This document shows positions 23,847-37,207 of a stretch of 64,000 nucleotides of DNA, piece by piece. The position numbers and the translations under genes were made by a program. The stretch comes from Haliotis asinina (Eukaryota > Mollusca > Gastropoda > Lepetellida > Haliotidae). The notes beneath the pieces are model-generated. The model made no database searches, had not been told where the DNA came from, and saw only the letters and a list, made by a program, of their open reading frames with translations. Location of the stretch: positions 11,712,001 to 11,776,000 of the forward strand of contig NC_090291.1 of assembly GCF_037392515.1 (NCBI RefSeq), in the 5' to 3' direction. Numbering within the stretch: the first letter of the stretch is position 1; the number at the start of each line of letters is the position of its first letter.

Positions 23847-25427
23847 ACTTGGCTCACTTACTCATATTTGTTCAATACAGCAATGTGACTTGGAAACAAA
23901 GTTCCATTATCGGGGGGCCTGCCTTTCATTCTGGTGAATTAAAGACGGATCGAACCCCATGGACTTTAGGCCAGTGCCACAATGCAGCTGAAGATCTTCC
24001 TGTTATTCTGTAGGAAGCCATGTCAAATATAATTCGGTTCCATGTCAAACGGTTGCAAATACTCTCTCGGAACAAATCGTTGTACACGTCACGGCGTATT
24101 TACCTTGCACTGAAAACCAACATGGATCAGTTTCACGTGACCACATCATGTCTGTCACATGTTCTCGTGGCCACGTTTCCTTGTGACCATGATGACATTT
24201 CAATACGAAACGGAATAGTATTTACCGTTTCTTCGTTTGAGCGATCACTCATGTAATGCGATCATGGAAGGTTTCTATATCTATCAATAAAAGATCACAA
24301 CGCGATACATTGCAAAAATCGACGAAGAGTCAGTGGTTTATTTCGCCATAAAGCTATGTTTTTATATTGACGTCATTACTTGAGATTTCAACATACGTTC
24401 GCAAATTCATGGCTTCGTAAATCTGAACACGCCCTTTTTCAGAATAGTGAGCATTGGCACATAATGACACTGAGATCGCATTGTTGGAGACGTCAATCTT
24501 TTATGGTTAATATTTTTAAAGCATGTAAAATGTATTTTCATCCTTGCGTCGTTGTTTGTTGTACAATGGAGACACTGGAGAGTATAAAAGGATGGGGACT
24601 GCATCCCTGATTCAACTCGGATCTTCGAGAGTTCTCAACACTATACCCATGCTCATATTTAAACGTTTGAGAAATGCATCACTTCTATGGTACGAATGAC
24701 ATACCTTTCGGTGTTGCGTTACACCCAAATACCTCCTGTAATCCATCTGTCTGTGACTGACCTTCTGTAGCACTGACAAATAACACCAAATCTTGTGTAA
24801 AAATATTGATATAGTTAAGTCAGATTTAATAACAGCGCGGAGACGACTGTACTGTCTGCTTTCCTTTCTAACCCATTTCTTTCGCCCCAAACCTTCTGTA
24901 AATCGGTTTGAGAAAAAACATGTGACATCGCTGGGTTATACAAGATGTCAGCAGTTATTTGGATGGCGTTGAATGGAAAGTAATAAGATTATTACAGTAC
25001 AGCACGCGTACGTGTGCCAGTAGGGCTAGTTTTGTTTGAAAGGTACTAGCAGACAAAATAATTCACTAGTCTGAAATTTGAATGTAGACACGGCTTTCAC
25101 CACTAGGTTGGCAAAATGATGACTATTTCAATCAGTGCATAATCTTGTATGATTTTCATGATTTACTTAGCAAGTCGGAGAGTAAGATGTATTGACACAG
25201 GGACCCCATGAAAATTCACTAGCTAGTTGGAGCAGTGACTGTGGCGATTCACTAGCCCGACTTGATTTTTCTAGCCAGGGACTAGCGGGACAGTGTCTAT
25301 TTCGCACACTGAGTAAATTGTCGACGGCTTATACGTCGTCTGTTCATTCTCAGCTAAAGATTAGATACAGGTACCGGGGTAAATGGACATAAACCCATAT
25401 TGAAGTTATGTGGAGTTTCCTCCCTTA
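23847..25427. other. Unique sequence, possible TATA motif
   Basis: GAGTATAAAAGGATGGGG at about 24,581-24,598 is a good TATA-box match, but no downstream exon supports a promoter. Confidence 0.3.
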
Positions 25428-25601
25428 TCTGCAGGTCGCGGTTTTCGTGGTCATAGGTTCGAATCCCGATTTAGCCCCTTTGTTGGTGTGCCAGCACCAT
25501 ATATACCCATGTATGGACAACTTTAATTACTGTGTCAGTTTCACCTGTATCTCCACATCGGTATATGAACAAACTATACTTCGAGTATCACTCACTCACC
25601 A
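25428..25601 (+). mobile_element. B-box-bearing SINE-like repeat, diverged
   Basis: ATAGGTTCGAATCCCGATTT is a good B box, followed by TTGGTGTGCCAGCACCATAT and, about 100 bp on, a TCACTCACTCACC tail. It could be F1 or F3. Confidence 0.55.
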
Positions 25602-26028
25602 AGCCATTTTGTAAATGACATGCACTGTTAGCGGAGACTGAAAGTTAACATAGTGGTTTACTGGTAGGTTGACACGTCGACTGATCATGTGGATGAACTG
25701 AGTCAATTCCATTTCTGGTACCTCGAGACTAGATACTCGTGGGCATATTGCTAAACGGGTCCATGGTTATATCCGATAGGAAGCCAAATCAAAAACAAAC
25801 AAAATTATTCAGTCAATAAAATTACAACGGCAAAATCAGTGATTCTATTTTAATAATACAGTTGGTCCCCAGCAGCACGTATCAGGAAGATGCTCATGAT
25901 GTCAGTCACTGGTCAGAAAGAGTTTTTGCAGCCAGTTTATACAGGTGGAATTTGTCCATTATTTAAAAACGTCATTATTTTCCACCTCAATTTGTAAACT
26001 TGCAATACTCATCAGACGGTATTACAAG
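25602..26028. other. No gene seen
   Basis: Unique sequence; ATATCCGATAGGAAGCCAAA followed by CAAAAACAAACAAA may be a worn F2 end. Confidence 0.35.
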
Positions 26029-26230
26029 GGGTGCTTTGGCGATCTTACCTGCTTGTCAGGAAGATCCGTGTTCGATTCCCAAAATGGGTAAAATAATATG
26101 TGACATACATTTTTGGTCTCCCCTGCCGGACTATTGCTGAAGTATTGCTAAGAGAGACATAAACTCACTCACTCACTCACTCACTCGCTCGCTTACTCGC
26201 TCACTCACTCGCTCACTCACTCACTCACTC
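26029..26230 (+). mobile_element. F1 SINE with expanded (CACT)n tail
   Basis: GTGTTCGATTCCCAAAATGG, CCCCTGCCGGACTATTGCTG, AGAGAGACATAAACTCAC, then about 65 bp of CACT/CGCT repeats. Confidence 0.85.
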
Positions 26231-26690
26231 TATACGACAGACTTTGTGTTCTTCCACCATTGCCACATTGTAAAGTACAGACTACGACATCTCAAATCCT
26301 TTCCATGTTTTCGTGACCAGTACGTATTTTGAGAAATAAAATTATCTGTCTGACTAGTTCCGAAAAGCCAAGGTCATTAGCCAATATTAGCTACGTGTCT
26401 TTGGTGTTTCGTCTACTGGTTCCGCGGACGTGGAGCCTTTTGTCTCAAAACGGACAGTCATAAATCACTTGGGAATCACGAACTGCTTCAGTGCATGTTG
26501 AAATTATGTTTCATATATTCTTTAGTGTGATAAGTTGAGTCAGCGCGTCTAGTCTTGTGTACTTGCAGTAGCTGAACGCTGCAGCTGAGACATCGTCAGT
26601 AGTATTACATGTGGTTTATGCCTTAGGGCCCGCTCTGTCGTCAACTCAATCACTACATGAAACACGTAAAACATTGTTCATTTTATTTCA
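26231..26690. other. No gene seen
   Basis: Unique sequence before the pentanucleotide tract. Confidence 0.4.
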
Positions 26691-27150
26691 CCTTGCCCTG
26701 ATCTGACCTGCCCCGACCTGACATAACCTGATGTGACTTGATTTTATTCTCCACTCTTCAGGTCTATCCTCTTCTGTGTTGCCCTGTCCTGATCTGCCTT
26801 TTCCAGACACCTTCTGCCCTGATGTCCCCTGCCCTGTCCTGCCCTCTCGAGACCTGCCCTCTCTTGCCATCTTGAGCCCTGCCCTGCCCTGCCTTGCCTT
26901 GCCTTGCCTTGCCTTGCCTTGCCTTGCCTTGCCTTGCCTTGCCTTGCCTTGCCATCTTGAGCCCTGCCCTGCCCTGCTTTCTCGCGATCTCCCCTGCCCT
27001 GCCCTGCCCTGCCCTCTTGAGACATGTCCCGCCTTGCGCTGTCCAGGCTTGTCCTGTCCTGCCGTACAGTGCCCAGTCCTACCCTGTCCAGAACCGTTCA
27101 ACACTGCCCTGCCCAGATCTGTCCATCCCTGCACTACCCTGCCTCAGATA
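26691..27150 (+). repeat. (TTGCC/CTGCC)n pentanucleotide tract
   Basis: A pure block of TTGCC at about 26,891-26,953, flanked on both sides by imperfect CCTGCC-type repeats. It produces open frames on both strands that are pure repeat translation. Confidence 0.9.
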
Positions 27151-29032
27151 ACAAGAACCGCACCAGACAAGGTTGTTACATCACAGAGGAGGTGATGAAG
27201 CTCTTGAGGTACATGACAGATTCCACCAGAGAGTATCATTACCCCTTTCATCATCTAAGTCGTCTATCTGTCAGTGCTAACTACACGATGTTAAATCCCG
27301 TCTCTTTGCCGCCGACAACTGCTGAAGACAAGTAACTCTGATAAGATCTTTTCTTGAAAAATATGACGCAACCTCGAAGGATACATCTCGTAGCCATGCC
27401 AACGACGTCGCGTTGAGAATCTCGCCATCTTTCAAAGGTTTAACAGAGTAACAAGAAGTGTTTATGGTGTTAATGCAAGACTACAGTGGTCCTTACACAG
27501 AGTTGTGAATGGCGTAAATGATAATCTTTAACGAAAGGAAGAGACAAAATTGTATTGCATACCTTTGAAGACTGAAATCTATGACGCGCCGTTTTCCAAA
27601 CAATGACGCGGGTGCTCGATGAAAGTCCTGCTCTGGCTTCCACACACTTAATGCGCCGTAAACTTGACTCCTGTCAACAACGCTTGAAGCTAATGGAACA
27701 GGCTATCATTTTCAGATTCTCTGTTTACATATTAGAGTCATGCATGTTTAATACAGATGACTGAGGGGTTGCAAACATGTCCGAGCTACTATAAACACCT
27801 TGATGTCTCAGTCTGGCATCAGTCGTTTGGCCTTTGCAAACCGAAAGTAGAAAGGGACATGTTTACTGTTTCTGTAATATCCATAAACACTAAAAATTGG
27901 AAAACATATTACGCGCGATGCTGACAATGGAATTCTTGAAAGCACATGTATAAGATATATTTTGCCTTTTGTAACAAGAACGCTCAAACTGACGACGAGC
28001 GATGCACTTAGGAGCTGGCAAACTGATATGAAAACTTGAGCAAATCTGGTTTTCAAAGCAAGCATCAGAATGTTTAGTCTGGAGACTCAGAAAATGCTCT
28101 CCAACCGGAATATACAAAAGACCTCCAGAAACTAATCAGATTTCAACTAAGCATTTCGTAACTTTGCACTCTGCTTGTTCTTTATCCCCAGTTCAAAGAT
28201 GTAATGATCAAACAAAAGTTTGATCCCCCAAGAGCCTTAAACAGTCCAGCAAGGTTCTTCGGGGCTAAGTTATCAAATTGTATTTACGTGTCTAACGGAC
28301 TAAATCAGACGGAAATCATCGTGCCCTTTCCTTGATTGACTTCCGCCTAAATGTGACTGGCTATTTTCGATTCAATCACCGTCAACGCTTGGGATCCGAT
28401 TAAAGTGTTTCCACTAAACCGATCGACTTTTACAGTATTTAAACAACTGGGCAATTCGTTATAGATCAAGGCGTTTCAGCGATAGATTTCCCAAGCTCTC
28501 ATTCGAGAGTTATATCCGCGTTACTTTGCGCTCTTGCAACCATGAAACCTATACCAATGCAATATGAAACATTCACTCACTCGAATTCTTGTAATTCGAA
28601 TCCCTTTAATATATCGGTAAGGACTGAAATGTTGTGGACTGGGACCGTTATCTCGAACACGTTATCTCGATGTATCTCAATATGTCGAAGTATAAGCTTT
28701 GTCTCTTCTTAATTCCCTGTTTAGTCACCCTTTTCATGTTGTGTCGAGTATCGGATAGATCGAAATATTTTCTAAGATCCAGTCAGCGTCGAAACAACGG
28801 TGTATAAATGAACTTTCAAAACACTGTAGTAAGAGAGTACCGTCTATGTGGGATACATTTCGGCTCTCCGCTTGTCTCGAGTTACAAGGACGGACACCTC
28901 AAGGGAGAGTGCGGTGTCCATGTTTACATTGTTTCGTCCTAATGAAAATCTTCTCTCTGAAAACGTCTCTCTGAGACCAACTTTCTGATTGAAATAAAAG
29001 AACCATGGGTTACGTCCCTTTGGTGACGTTTA
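27151..29032. other. No gene seen
   Basis: Unique sequence. Frames at 27,808-28,117 on the minus strand overlap each other and lack exon signals. Confidence 0.4.
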
Positions 29033-29205
29033 AGTGAGTGAGTGAGTTTACGTTTATGCCGCTTTTAGCAAAATTGCAACAAAAGGCAGGGGAAACCAGA
29101 AATGGACGTTACACATTGAACCCATGTGTGGAGTCGAACCTGGGTATAGTACCCATATGTGGAGTCGTACCCGGGTATGCCGTGTAAGCTCGAAATGGTG
29201 TCTAT
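29033..29205 (-). mobile_element. F1 SINE with internal duplication
   Basis: GTGAGTGAGTGAGTTTACG, GGGAAACCAGAAATGGACGT; the CCCATATGTGGAGTCG segment carrying the B-box region occurs twice in a row. Confidence 0.85.
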
Positions 29206-31140
29206 GCAGTACTTGCACTGTAACAGTACTCACTTATATCTTCTATCTGCCGAAGTGAAATGGTCAAAATACAGTTGAACTGGTGACGTGGTAGGAAGCG
29301 TCTTATACACAGAAGCAAATGTGAAAGAAATACTTTTGTCTACCTGACCGCACGTTTCTACCACATTTTGATGACAACGTGACATCAACACGATATCTTT
29401 TTTAATACAATGACAGGTGTCCTAGTTCTTACATTAGGAGTCATGTCTAAACAGACAGATTTGTCAGGAATTACCACTTACCTTCATCGCAGATCCATCA
29501 ATACTGCAGCATGGCGTCGTATGATGGGCACGTGTTGATTGAGATGCTTCTACAGTAGCTCACTCGTAGTTACAATGCTTTTAAGTAAATTTATCTAATC
29601 TACAATTGCAATGTGACGTTGTGCTACAAATCTACTCTCAGTCATTATCGACAGTGACATTGTGACAGAGGATGGGTAATGTAATGTAAAATCGTTTTTT
29701 ATGGCCTTCGTACAAGGTCTTCCGAGGTCAATGAAATTTAAATCAATGGTCTGTGAATTGCAAAACACTGGCGTTTATCTTGTTCGATTTCATTTTCAGC
29801 AGTATTCTCGATTGAACAATTACGCTATTCACTACTCTATAAATGACGTAATTGTCTTTAAACACTGTAACAGTTAGAATTTAATAGTTTGGTTTGATAG
29901 CTACTCTGTCTAAGATAAAAGCTGGCAAAGAGATTAAACCAGATTGAGTTTCTATGTCAACGGACGAAATGTGTGGTAACAACTATAATTTAAGTTTTAT
30001 TTTGTTGGAGACTCGTCGGAGATTCAGGTGGAGTTTATTAACGGAATGGAATACGTTGTCCATGTGTGGGGGCCATGCTGAACCATGATGCTTACTCATA
30101 AACCGGTGTTCATGTTTGAGATGGTCCCTATTTATCAAGACCGAATCCAACATTTCTCTCACATATAAACACACTTCACTACCGTGACGCTAGTCAGAGT
30201 CTAGACTACCTATTCACGATAGATTTTACGAACTTCTTAAGTCCATTTGTAACACATTGGCTACGATCAAGGTAGAGAAGTTTTGGGGCTACGGACGGTT
30301 CGAGAACAAGAGCTCGATCCAAAATCCGCTCGTTGCACTACGATATCCGTAAGCCTGTGAAAAACTAGTAACGACAAGTCGTAAAGTTACGAACGTTTTA
30401 TAGATCAGGACTCACAGCAGTAGCATTGAACACAGTATTCGAAACGACAACAGCTGCTATGACTAGAGGTTTACATTTTTGCTTCTTAATGTTCAATTTA
30501 TATTTCTTTTTCCGAATAATTCAACAGAGAAACGATAGGATTTGCATGCGTCAAGTCCACTCTACAACATTCTGGCCTGGTTCCCTTCAGCGATCATATC
30601 TCATTATTCTATGTCACATCACAAAAGTCTACTTCTCATGTGCGATATAAATCGATAATACATTTTGATAGAACCTAAACGGTCTTTTAGGCTTATTTTC
30701 GTCATTTATACGTTCCCCGTGGCAAAGAGAGTCCACCTTAAACTGCATTCATGACTTTATGAATGGTTAGCCGGCAGCCATTGAACGGATAATCTTCCTC
30801 TGCTGCAATTAATCCTTCGGAGTGACAAACGGACACTGCCCGAAACGGGCCCAGACTGAACTTTATCTTGGGAAACCTATATCTTATGCTTCCTCATGCA
30901 ATATCCAACAATAAAGTAGTTTAGGGAAACAGGGAAACAGCATAACTGCAGCTAATATGGAAATGACGTCACTGATTACCTCCCTTGGGAAAAGGGAAGT
31001 TTGTGTTCTGCACTTAATCGATCGAGCTGATTAGTGTTAAAGTCACTGAATTCTTTGAATAGTAATTGTTTTGAGTTAGGTCAATGTGGTGTCTTTGTTT
31101 GATACAGTAATTGGTGTGTGGTGCGGTGTGTGTTTGGCCC

Positions 31141-31171
<31 letters not shown>

Positions 31172-31285
31172 ATAAATCTGTCAAACAGATGACCAATGTT
31201 GAAGAACGTTACACCTACTACTGCTGTCAATTCCGCTCTGCTCCGTCCGCTTGTGTACAGTGTTTACACAGTGGGTGCATGTTTT
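29206..31285. other. Unique sequence with a (TA)n run
   Basis: No gene recognised. A pure TA repeat of about 14 units lies at 31,141-31,168. Confidence 0.45.
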
Positions 31286-31358
31286 AGTCCTGCCAAAGAC
31301 TGGGCCACTTATGGGTAAACTACGGTATCAATCGCGGCGTAAAACTAAACTCACACAC
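31286..31358 (+). mobile_element. F1/F2 3' fragment
   Basis: GCCAAAGACTGGGCC, then ATCGCGGCGTAAAACTAAAC with a CACACA end. Confidence 0.55.
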
Positions 31359-32481
31359 AAATATTAATCGCGAATCCTATGTGACAGTTGGTGCGATAAA
31401 AGAAAAGAGAAGAGAAAGAAATCCCTCTTGTTTAGTAAGACCCGCAGCAGTTGCAGGCGTTCATAGGAGTCCGTCTTTCAAAAACCGCATCGGTATAAAG
31501 TGTAACCCTGATATTCCGGACACCTTTTCCATATTAACTTTGTCCAGATAAAATGGCATTCCTACAGACGAATGTCTCAATATGTGAGTGTCTGTCTACT
31601 CCTTGTTGTAGTGAATATCTGTCCGAGCGTGTCGACGTATCATAAGGGTTCTCATAATCTGTCGGAAACATTGGTATTTCGATTTATCTGGGTCCAGATT
31701 AAGGAAGCGTCATTAAACTGAAAATTTTCCATCTCCGGGTCGTCTGAAAGGAAAGATAGTTGAAGCCGGATGAAAAGGGTCTGTAAATCATGACATTACG
31801 AGCATGACTAATATTGACATTGTTTCCTGTGAATGCATGTCCCTTTTAACCCTGTGCTATCTGGAGGTGGATCTGGTCGCCATAATCAGAATTGTCGCCG
31901 GCTTCTGGTTGATAAATACTACATCCAGTATCTGATTGCGGAAATTCATCAGAATGTAATATTGATCACAAATGTAAAAGTTGTTTTGGGATAATGAAGC
32001 AATTACCAGTAATGAAAATATGATCTATTGCGGAGTTGGCTTGGTTGATAATGTCACGCCTTCAGATAAACTGGGATCCGTCTGGAAGTGCAAGAACAAT
32101 GGCTATGCATCAGACCTGCATTAACGCATAGCTTTTGAGGTGATAAAGCAATTATCTGACAGCGCCGCAGGGTAAAGGTATGTTGTTTTGGAATTATGTG
32201 TCTGATTTATTCTGCGAACAGATGTCAGCAATGTTTTTACGTCAGTGCTTCGCTTGCATCTCGTTTAATTCCAATTGCATTTGATTTTTCTATTGATCGC
32301 TGCATGTCGCTAAATTCCAATTCCATTTCAGCGTTAATGTTTACTTTTACTTTCACAAAGTGTGGATTACGTTTCTTAACAGGTAACTTAAAGTCGTTTG
32401 AATTAAAATCACTCGTTGGGACATAAATGTGACGTGAACATATCTATTGCTGGTAAAATAGGATGATGGTATTGTCACTGA
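31359..32481. other. No gene seen
   Basis: Unique sequence; the 76-codon frame at 32,196 has no support. Confidence 0.4.
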
Positions 32482-32629
32482 AAGAGTTGGTTTAACGCTG
32501 CTTTGGGCAATATCTCCGGAAACATCAAGGTGAGGGACACCAGAAATTGGATTTACATACTGAGACCAGATTGGGATTCAAACCTGGGTCTTTGTGTGAT
32601 AAGCGCACGCACTAACCACTTGACCCCCA
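32482..32629 (-). mobile_element. F1 SINE
   Basis: GAGTTGGTTTAACGCTGC, GAGGGACACCAGAAATTGG and AACCTGGGTCTTTGTGTGAT on the minus strand. Confidence 0.8.
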
Positions 32630-33584
32630 TCACCACCATCCTCTTGGTCACATGATCAAACAAAGGTGTTTCTTTGTTCCTGCTTATGGCAGTCTTAGAC
32701 TTTACGTATTTATATACTAGATAATTACCCGTGTTTTAATCCCCATGAAACTGTGTTGAATATTGCTAGGAGCAAAAACGTCTTAAATTCCGTTTATATG
32801 TTACCGTTAAATCATGTAGCAGGAAAGAGCTTTGAAAAGTTGACATTGTACCTTTCTGGAAACGATAACTTCGATTATCTTGGAGTATCACCATAAGAGC
32901 AATTATTCTTGTGAAATGAAAATGAAATATTGATAATAACATTCCGTTTTCCATTTGTATATTATCTTCAAATGTATTTCATGAAAGCTGGGAAATTTTG
33001 AAACGTTCCAAACATTTCATCCCAGTTTTTGAGGCTAGAACACGATGACACGAGTAACCTCACAGCACGACCTCCTACTGTTCCTTTGATACCTGACTGT
33101 TTTGATGAAAGTTTTGATGCTGAGCGTAGCTTGTGATGAGCGAATCTAGCTTTAACATCTGGGATGAGTTATAACCAGATTCAAAGGAACAGAAGAAGGT
33201 TGGGTTTTAACCTCAAAGAAATTGTTGATGGCTTCGATTCCTGTTCTTGAAGTACACGACGTTCTTAAAGTCAACGGTGGTTATGTAACTGGATATAAGT
33301 GACTCAAGAGATTTCGTCGTATTCTGGAGACTTGTTTGTTTAGGTAGGTGTGAGGTGTTTAAACACGTACGCGTGGTTTTCAAAATGTGGTCTTTGTGTG
33401 ATGGACCTTATAACAATTATGAGATGTTTCTGTGCGTGAACAGACAAGATGTACAAAACAGTTTTAATGCATGTATATTTCTTTAGACGTGAGTGTGTCC
33501 GTATGTTTTGAAACCGTTTTAACAGACACTGTGCATTACGTTGTGTTAGTTTGATGTGTTGGGAAAAAATGATGTATGTCTGAC
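32630..33584. other. No gene seen
   Basis: Unique sequence. Confidence 0.4.
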
Positions 33585-33720
33585 AGTGAGTCGTTTTAGT
33601 TTAACGTCGCACAATATTTCAGCTATAGGGCGGTGGTCTGTAGATAATCAAATCTGGACAGGACAACTCAGTGACCATCAGCCTGTGTATCGAGCTACGT
33701 AGTTGGGAGACGATGACGTT
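33585..33720 (-). mobile_element. F2 repeat, 3' half
   Basis: GTTTAACGTCGCACAATATT, CAGCTATAGGGCGGTGGTCT and GGACAGGACAACTCAGTGAC on the minus strand. Confidence 0.8.
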
Positions 33721-33767
33721 TAACAACCAATACCTACCAGACACCTTCATCATTTTAACATTTTATC

Positions 33768-33918
33768 TTAGCCTAGTGGTTAAATCGTTCGCTCGTCACG
33801 CTGGGTTCGATTCCCCTCACGGATACAATGTGTGAAGCCCATTTCTGGTGTGCCTCGCTGTAATATTGCTGTGATATCGCCAAAAACGATGTAAAACCCA
33901 ACTCACTCACTGACTCCG
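33768..33918 (+). mobile_element. F1 SINE with shortened anticodon-arm region
   Basis: TTAGCCTAGTGGTTAAATCG, CACGCTGGGTTCGATTCCCC, GTGAAGCCCATTTCTGGTG, GATGTAAAACCCAACTCACT. Confidence 0.9.
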
Positions 33919-35049
33919 TCGCGTTTTGTGAACGGTGCTTGACCAGTAGCTAAAACGTTCGACCTGTACATGTTCACAATAAATGTGGAAGATACAGTCT
34001 CAGCAGAATTGTTTTGGTTTTTTCATCGAATTTATGTCACAATATTCTTTATACGTAGGCGACTAATATCGATCAGGTGTGTGTCCTTTTGATAATACCA
34101 GGACTCCCGGGACAGACCGTGTAATTACTGTAATGTCGTTGGCTAGAAAAACTTCACATATCGCTGGTGTTACCCAACCCCATCCGTCATTACGTTGCAT
34201 TCCACTTACACAAGGACCGCGCTGTCAACGTTTTACTTCCAAATATTTCATGGAAAATAACTGCACTAGTTAATTGCTTCTGCAAAATGTATACACAAAA
34301 TACGACGCAGTCCGAACAGAGAATTTGTATAATGTTCTGGATTAGAAACTTTCAGGATCAGCTAAACAAAATGTACGTTTCATCAGTGAACTGAAGATTG
34401 CTTGATTGTTAGTCTCAAGTCAGCAATAGAAAAATAACAATTATCTAATATCATTAGGTGCCTTGAAATTAACTTTTCACCTGAATCTACTTGTGAATCC
34501 ATCGGTTTTTTCCATGACCCTGACACCAATGAATATTGAACAGTGGTTATCCACAATCTGTCTCAATGTGTTAGAAGTGTATGGTTGTCAAACTAACAGT
34601 GCAAAGAACAATTGTCTAATTACAATAGATACAAATTTAACTTTTCGCTTTAATTATAAACTGTCTGTGAACACATCGATATGTCGCTAGACCTGACATC
34701 TCTGCAGATATCAACGGTTGTCTATAATCTGTACCCTTGTGTCAGAAGTGTATACCTGGATATCAGAACAGTGTTGCCATTAACTGGTGCTGTTCATAAG
34801 TACCTGGTCGCAACACCTGATTAAACCTGGTCAAATCTATTTCAGAATACATGAAATACAATTCAGAGAACCATACACATACAACACTGAAGCACATAAA
34901 TAAGTCTGTTCTCATGGCCTCGCCTTCAGCGAAAACCGGTCATGCTGAAACATACTTCCTGGTGGTCCCTTTGTTGGTGGTTGTATCAACAGGCTGTTTC
35001 ACACCAATATATCTTCGTCTTACCTTGAAGATCCTGAATAAAACAAATT
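33919..35049. other. No gene seen
   Basis: Two related paragraphs share AACTTTTCACCTGAATCTAC-like wording near 34,466 and TTAACTTTTCGCTTTAATTA near 34,636, a possible old tandem duplication of about 170 bp. Confidence 0.35.
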
Positions 35050-35237
35050 GGTCTTCAGTAGCCCATGCTTATGAGGAAGTTAACGGTGCCGTGTGGTCAG
35101 ACTCAGTGTCATTGCATTCCCACTGCATAGACCGATGCTCATGATATTGATCACTGGGTTCCCTGGTCCAGACTCGATCATTTACAAACCTTCGTCCTGT
35201 GGCTGGAGTATTGCATATTACGGCGTTAACAAGAAAC
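35050..35237 (+). mobile_element. F2 repeat, diverged
   Basis: GTCTTCAGTAGCCCATGCTT, GGTCCAGACTCGATCATTTA and ATTACGGCGTTAACAAG. Confidence 0.8.
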
Positions 35238-36127
35238 AAACAAGCCGTCCACGTCTCAACATAGGTACAGATTGTCTTTGGTGGGAGACAGAACATGACC
35301 CTGTATGATATGAACGATAAATACTCAACCATGATCAATGCAAATCGTATTCTCTCATGAAGAATCACATCCTATATTAACTGTTTCTGTAACCTGTCAA
35401 CATTACAATGGCGGTTGCTAGGTTGATTTCTAAGAAATGTGTTGCTTTTTATTTGTTAACATCATCAACAAAATCGTAAATCACTGCTGTATGTCATGTT
35501 TTATGTTTATCTGAAAATTGTATTTAACGTATATTAATCATTTTATCCAACTTACCTACTTTAATGCTCTTTAAGTGTGTTTAAGTGTCCGGCGGCTTGT
35601 CCATGCATAGCTCTATACATTTATGCATTCATTATTTGTACAAGATGAAACTAAAATAAACAAACAACTACCACTGTAATTACACGTTCCAAAAGAGTAC
35701 CATTGATGAGTCGAGTGAGTGATGGTTGAATATAAAAAAACGATTTTAATGGATCTTAACAGTGCATTGCAGGCAACAGGTTGCCATGAAATTTATGTAC
35801 ATCACGAATTGTGATTTCATCACTTTGTTTTGATTAATTTTTTAAAAAGGCAGATATTATGCTACAATTTTCACTTTGAAGTAGGCAAATTATTGTCTGA
35901 TAAAATTCTTCCTACCTATAATCGTTCGAATCCTTTTTTAGGAATAACAGCTAAATCTTAGGGATAACAACTTCTTGTTTTGTTTTCTTTTACAGCGTTT
36001 CTGGGGTAGTACTTCCCCTTCTTAAGATGGATAATGAAACGTGAAAATAAATCAAGAAGTTGTTCTCCATAACATTTGTCTTTTGTTACTACAACTTCTA
36101 AATATTCTTGAAGACGTCGTTCGGAAT
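35238..36127. other. No gene seen
   Basis: AT-rich unique sequence. Confidence 0.4.
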
Positions 36128-36207
36128 GTTAAAATATAGCTGACCAGGAATAGCTGCCAGATTGGTAATCCGGCATAAAGCATTATTCACTCACTCACTC
36201 ACTCATA
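36128..36207 (+). mobile_element. SINE 3' fragment
   Basis: AATATAGCTGACCAGGAATA, GGCATAAAGCATTATTCAC and a (CACT)n tail. Confidence 0.55.
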
Positions 36208-36675
36208 CCTTTAACTACTGGTCTTTAACTACTCGCTACAGCAGAGTTCCATTTTATAGGGTTCCTATCGACTTGGATAATGGTAACATGGACATAAACT
36301 TGCCGAGATATGAAATTTGATGTACTCTTCCTGTAGATAGGTCACCACTTATTAACACATTTGATACCTCGAGCTAAAGACCCGGTTCTAAACTGAAACA
36401 TGAGGAATCAAATTAGATTTAGAATCTCCTGGTTCTGTTCCAATATTCAATTTAGGGAATTACATCTACCGGTAACAGAAGTCTACGCTGAAAAGCAGAC
36501 TGAGTATTACCTACATATGCATCTATCATATGTACTGTCGAGAGTCTAATGTCCATATTCACGAGGTTTTGATTAGACTGGACATATATTGATAATAACA
36601 TCACGTATGATTTCTTTCATTGGCTTACCAGAAGTTGGGTTGATGAAGGATGAGGACAATTCTTATGCATATACA
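36208..36675. other. No gene seen
   Basis: Unique sequence. Confidence 0.35.
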
Positions 36676-36801
36676 ATTTCTTTTTTCTGTATAGGCAACG
36701 TTTCGACATAGATTCGACAAGGATTCTAATGTCGTTGTCAAGCAGGTGATGTATCTTTAGAGTCTATGTCGAAATATCGCCTATACAGAATAGAGAAGTT
36801 G
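36676..36801. repeat. Hairpin-forming inverted repeat
   Basis: Arms of about 40 bp at 36,676-36,716 and 36,760-36,801 share TCTGTATAGGC and TTCGACATAGA in inverted order around a 43-bp loop. It looks like a small foldback MITE. Confidence 0.75.
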
Positions 36802-36886
36802 TACTTCCATAAAGATAATCCTAATCCTTCAATAGGACAACGTGTTGGTAATGCATGGGATTTCATTACTAAGACAAGACAACTAA

Positions 36887-37207
36887 TCAAAGTGCATCCA
36901 AATAAGTTAAAATGGGAAAACTGAAGAAATTGATTGATTTCAAATTGTCATGAAGAAGAGTCCCCCTCTTGCGTCGTCGAGCCTGAGCAATATTGATCGA
37001 TAAATTTTGATCATTATTTTGAGGCCCAAATCCTCTCTTTGAATGTGTAAACAAACGACGTTTGGAAAGAACGGAAGCCGTAACTGACATTCCATACACG
37101 AAACAAATTCCGACCTTTAGGTATTTTACATATATTTGACCAGTCAAAATCGGGAATAATGAGGTGAAGATTCTCCCTGGTGTGACGTCTCTACTGAAAT
37201 CTTCCAT
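36887..37207 (-). CDS. Small open reading frame, doubtful
   Basis: 106 codons starting MEDFSRDVTPGRIFTS, with a favourable start context (A at -3, G at +4). The mirrored ORF begins at 63,821 and stays open to the window end with the same start. Against coding: by eye there are about five replacements and two silent changes in the shared 60 codons, no domain is recognised, and no splice sites are evident. Confidence 0.2.
   Translation of the reverse strand: MEDFSRDVTPGRIFTSLFPILTGQIYVKYLKVGICFVYGMSVTASVLSKRRLFTHSKRGFGPQNNDQNLSINIAQARRRKRGTLLHDNLKSINFFSFPILTYLDAL

Noticed and set aside
24581..24598. TATAAAAGG as a promoter
   Set aside because: No exon, start or conserved downstream sequence could be tied to it; kept only as a remark.
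26688..27195. Long open frames (up to 148 codons) on both strands
   Set aside because: They translate the TTGCC/CTGCC pentanucleotide repeat and carry only repeat-derived residues.
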